This document shows positions 62,123-64,000 of a stretch of 64,000 nt of DNA, in pieces. The DNA is from Neocallimastix lanati (nom. inval.) (Eukaryota > Neocallimastigomycota > Neocallimastigomycetes > Neocallimastigales > Neocallimastigaceae). The notes under the pieces are model-generated. The model worked only from the letters and a program-made list of their open reading frames with translations, was not told the DNA's origin and did not search any database. The stretch is from the NCBI GenBank assembly GCA_016946835.1, contig JACVTC010000028.1, forward strand, positions 289,501 to 353,500, read 5' to 3'. The position numbers and the translations under genes are program-made. Position 1 is the first letter of the stretch; the number at the start of each line of letters is the position of its first letter.

Positions 62123-64000
62123 AAAAAAGTTATAATGGTTGAATCTTTTGGAATCATTATTACTGAGTAAATCGCTCCCCCTGATTTCGGAATTGGGAAT
62201 AAAATAGTAGAAATCCTTGGGGATGGAAGAAGTGATTTTAGAATTGCCAGGGTTATTTTCAAAAAATTCAACAGAGCGGGAAAGAATAATTTTATTAGAA
62301 GACAAATTAAGAATTTTATAAGCTGAAGAATACGGATGATAACCCAGGAAAATGCCTGGTAAAGCATTATTGTCAAATTTATTTCGAAAAGATTTTGGAA
62401 CGTGGAAAAATACGCGACATCCAAAAACCTTAAAGTGAGAATAATCAACTTTTGATTTAAATAAAATTTCGTAAGGTATTTTGTTATGGATACCAGAGTG
62501 TGGTATTCTATTATGTATATAGTTAGCTGTATCAACAGCATATTCCCAGAATTCGTGACTTAATTGAGCCTCATTTAATAAGGCTTTAGCAGAATTTATA
62601 AGGATACCATTAAAGCGTTCCGCACGACCATTTTGTTGGGGAGAATATGGGATAGTAAATTGTTGAACAATCCCATTATTGGTACAGAATGTTTTGAATT
62701 TTCTATTGTTGAATTCCGTTCCATTATCGGTACGAATAAAAGATATAGATTTATTGAAAATATTATTGATTTCTTTATACCAAGAGTGAAATTTATCGAA
62801 CGTTTCACTTTTGTTGTCGAGAAAGAGGACCCATCCATAACGTGAAAAATCATCTAGAATTGAGAGGAAATACTTACTTCCATGAATTGATTCATTGACT
62901 GGCCCAACAAGGTCCATGTGGATTAATTCGAAAATGGATTTAGATTTATTTATAGATCTTTTATATGGAAAATTTTTTAATTTTGAATTAGAACAAATAG
63001 GACATTTTGATTTAATATCAATTTTTAATAATTTGTTTTTGATGGGATTAATATAAAAATGCCCTAATCTCCTATGCCATAATTTTATTTTATCGGGGAT
63101 AGATAGTCTTGATAAGTGAAATAGATGTATAGGTGTATTAATTGGTTTATTATAAATTATGGGATTGGTTGATAACCAAATAATGAAAGTATTTTGTTCG
63201 TTTGAAAATAGATTAATTATTCTGCTTCCATATTGATCATAGATGGTTGCACATAAATGATTTTTGTTATTAAAGAAAATGACCTTATAAAATTGTTGGA
63301 TGAGTTTAGTAACTGAAATTATATTTTTAGTTATGTGTGGTACAAAATGGACGTTTCTTAATACAACTTTATTATTATTTAAATATCCAATGAAATCACC
63401 ACATTTATGTGATGTGACTATGTTACCATTTGGGAGTACAATATTTTCATTGCAATACTTTAAATTTTTGAGGGAACTGATGGAATTAGTGATATGTAAT
63501 GAAGCTCCAGAATCTAAAATCCAAGACGAAATTTTATTGTTTTGTTCAAGTTTTGTTTTCGAATCATTTTGTATTTTAGTTGTGATACAGTTTAATAAAA
63601 CGTCATTTTCTAAATTGTAATCTTCTGAAAAAATACCAGAATTATGGTTTTTATCATTTGAACTAACATAGTTTATTTGTTTATTTGTATTTCTAAATGT
63701 TTTGTTTTTAAACTGGTTATTTCTGGTATTTTTATAGTGTTGTTTTTTGAATTTAAAGTAATTTTTATGCTTGTTCTTAAGTTTGTTATTGTGCCAACAG
63801 TCCCTTGAAAAGTGACCGAATTTTCCACAGGTATGACATTTTCCGTTATTTGATTTTCTTTTGACATTGTGTTTTTTGCTATTAGTACGAAATCTAGTTT
63901 TCTGTTCAATATGGAATATCTGTTTATCGGATCCTTCTTGTTTTATTGATTCCTTCATGTTCGAGAATATAATGTCAGGAATGACATTTTTAATGTAGGA

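Larger units (their letters stand above)
59884..64000 (-). mobile_element. Ty1/copia LTR retrotransposon (element 2), runs off the window
   Basis: From 60245 to the window end one frame stays open on the minus strand (over 1250 codons visible, beginning inside gag). In order: CCHC zinc knuckle (CHTCGKFGHFSRDC), aspartic protease (SWILDSGASLHIT), pre-integrase (KLWHRRLGHFYINPI), integrase (MDLVGPV, RTDNGTEFNN, YSPQQNGRAERFNG), a long Asn run, reverse transcriptase (LTVYVDDILLIG, ALYGLKQAGREWNE) and RNase H (DTRKSTSGFLMM, STAESEYYSVSECA). The order is that of copia. The visible part looks whole, with no break; the 5' LTR and gag start lie beyond 64000. It differs clearly from element 1 in protein sequence, so two lineages are present. 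The large satellite array lies directly beyond its 3' LTR. Confidence 0.88.

Noticed and set aside
61833-62135. A plus-strand poly-Leu frame and a minus-strand Ile-Thr frame
   Set aside because: Shadows of the (AATAAC)n run that encodes poly-Asn in copia element 2.
1-64000. tRNA or rRNA genes
   Set aside because: I looked for the T-arm word GTTCGA and for long G+C-rich blocks on both strands; the few GTTCGA hits lie in coding sequence or lack cloverleaf pairing. A covariance search (tRNAscan-SE, Infernal) would be decisive.

Overview
The window looks like nuclear DNA of an anaerobic gut fungus (Neocallimastigomycota). Three things point there: extreme A+T richness with long homopolymer tracts between genes and in introns; multi-exon genes with short GT-AG introns and Asn-rich low-complexity proteins; and a secreted esterase carrying an N-terminal fungal dockerin (CBM10-type), the hallmark of the cellulosomes of these fungi. 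The genus cannot be fixed from the sequence alone. Six spliced gene models below were assembled by hand by matching splice sites, reading phase and family motifs; none was checked against transcripts.

Layout. 1-6.4 kb is gene-free A+T-rich DNA with short tandem repeats. 6.56-7.93 kb (+) encodes a dockerin-linker-CE1 (feruloyl-esterase-like) enzyme. 8.5-9.9 kb holds a decayed LINE 3' part (+). 12.1-20.4 kb (-) is one six-exon gene for a ~2394-residue Laa2/aftiphilin-like AP-1/clathrin accessory protein with a huge FGDF-repeat array. 22.5-27.4 kb (-) is a ten-exon Mei2-like three-RRM protein. 27.4-33.3 kb is gene-free but holds a cluster of palindromes and a structured, less A+T-rich island that may be a solo LTR. 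33.3-34.7 kb (-) is U2 snRNP A' and 35.3-38.3 kb (+) is glucosidase II beta; they are divergent. 39.0-40.7 kb (-) is a PRPF38B-like splicing factor, convergent with the glucosidase gene. 44.4-46.6 kb (+) is proteasome subunit alpha-3 (PSMA4/Pre9) and 48.0-48.6 kb (+) a Tma17/Adc17-like small protein.

The last 13 kb is a mobile-element cluster: a broken Ty1/copia element with both LTRs (50.9-56.1 kb, -), a decayed MULE DNA transposon (56.5-57.6 kb, -), a ~2 kb nested satellite built from an AAAAT pentamer plus a ~35-bp core (57.7-59.7 kb), and a second Ty1/copia element running off the window end (-), whose visible part looks whole.

Functional themes: lignocellulose degradation (esterase), trans-Golgi/endosome traffic (Laa2-like), ER glycoprotein quality control (glucosidase II beta), pre-mRNA splicing (U2A', PRPF38B), RNA-based regulation (Mei2-like), and the proteasome with a possible assembly chaperone next to it. 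I saw no tRNA, rRNA or CRISPR array. The strongest candidate for something new is the Laa2/aftiphilin-like protein with about 32 near-identical adaptor-binding repeats.
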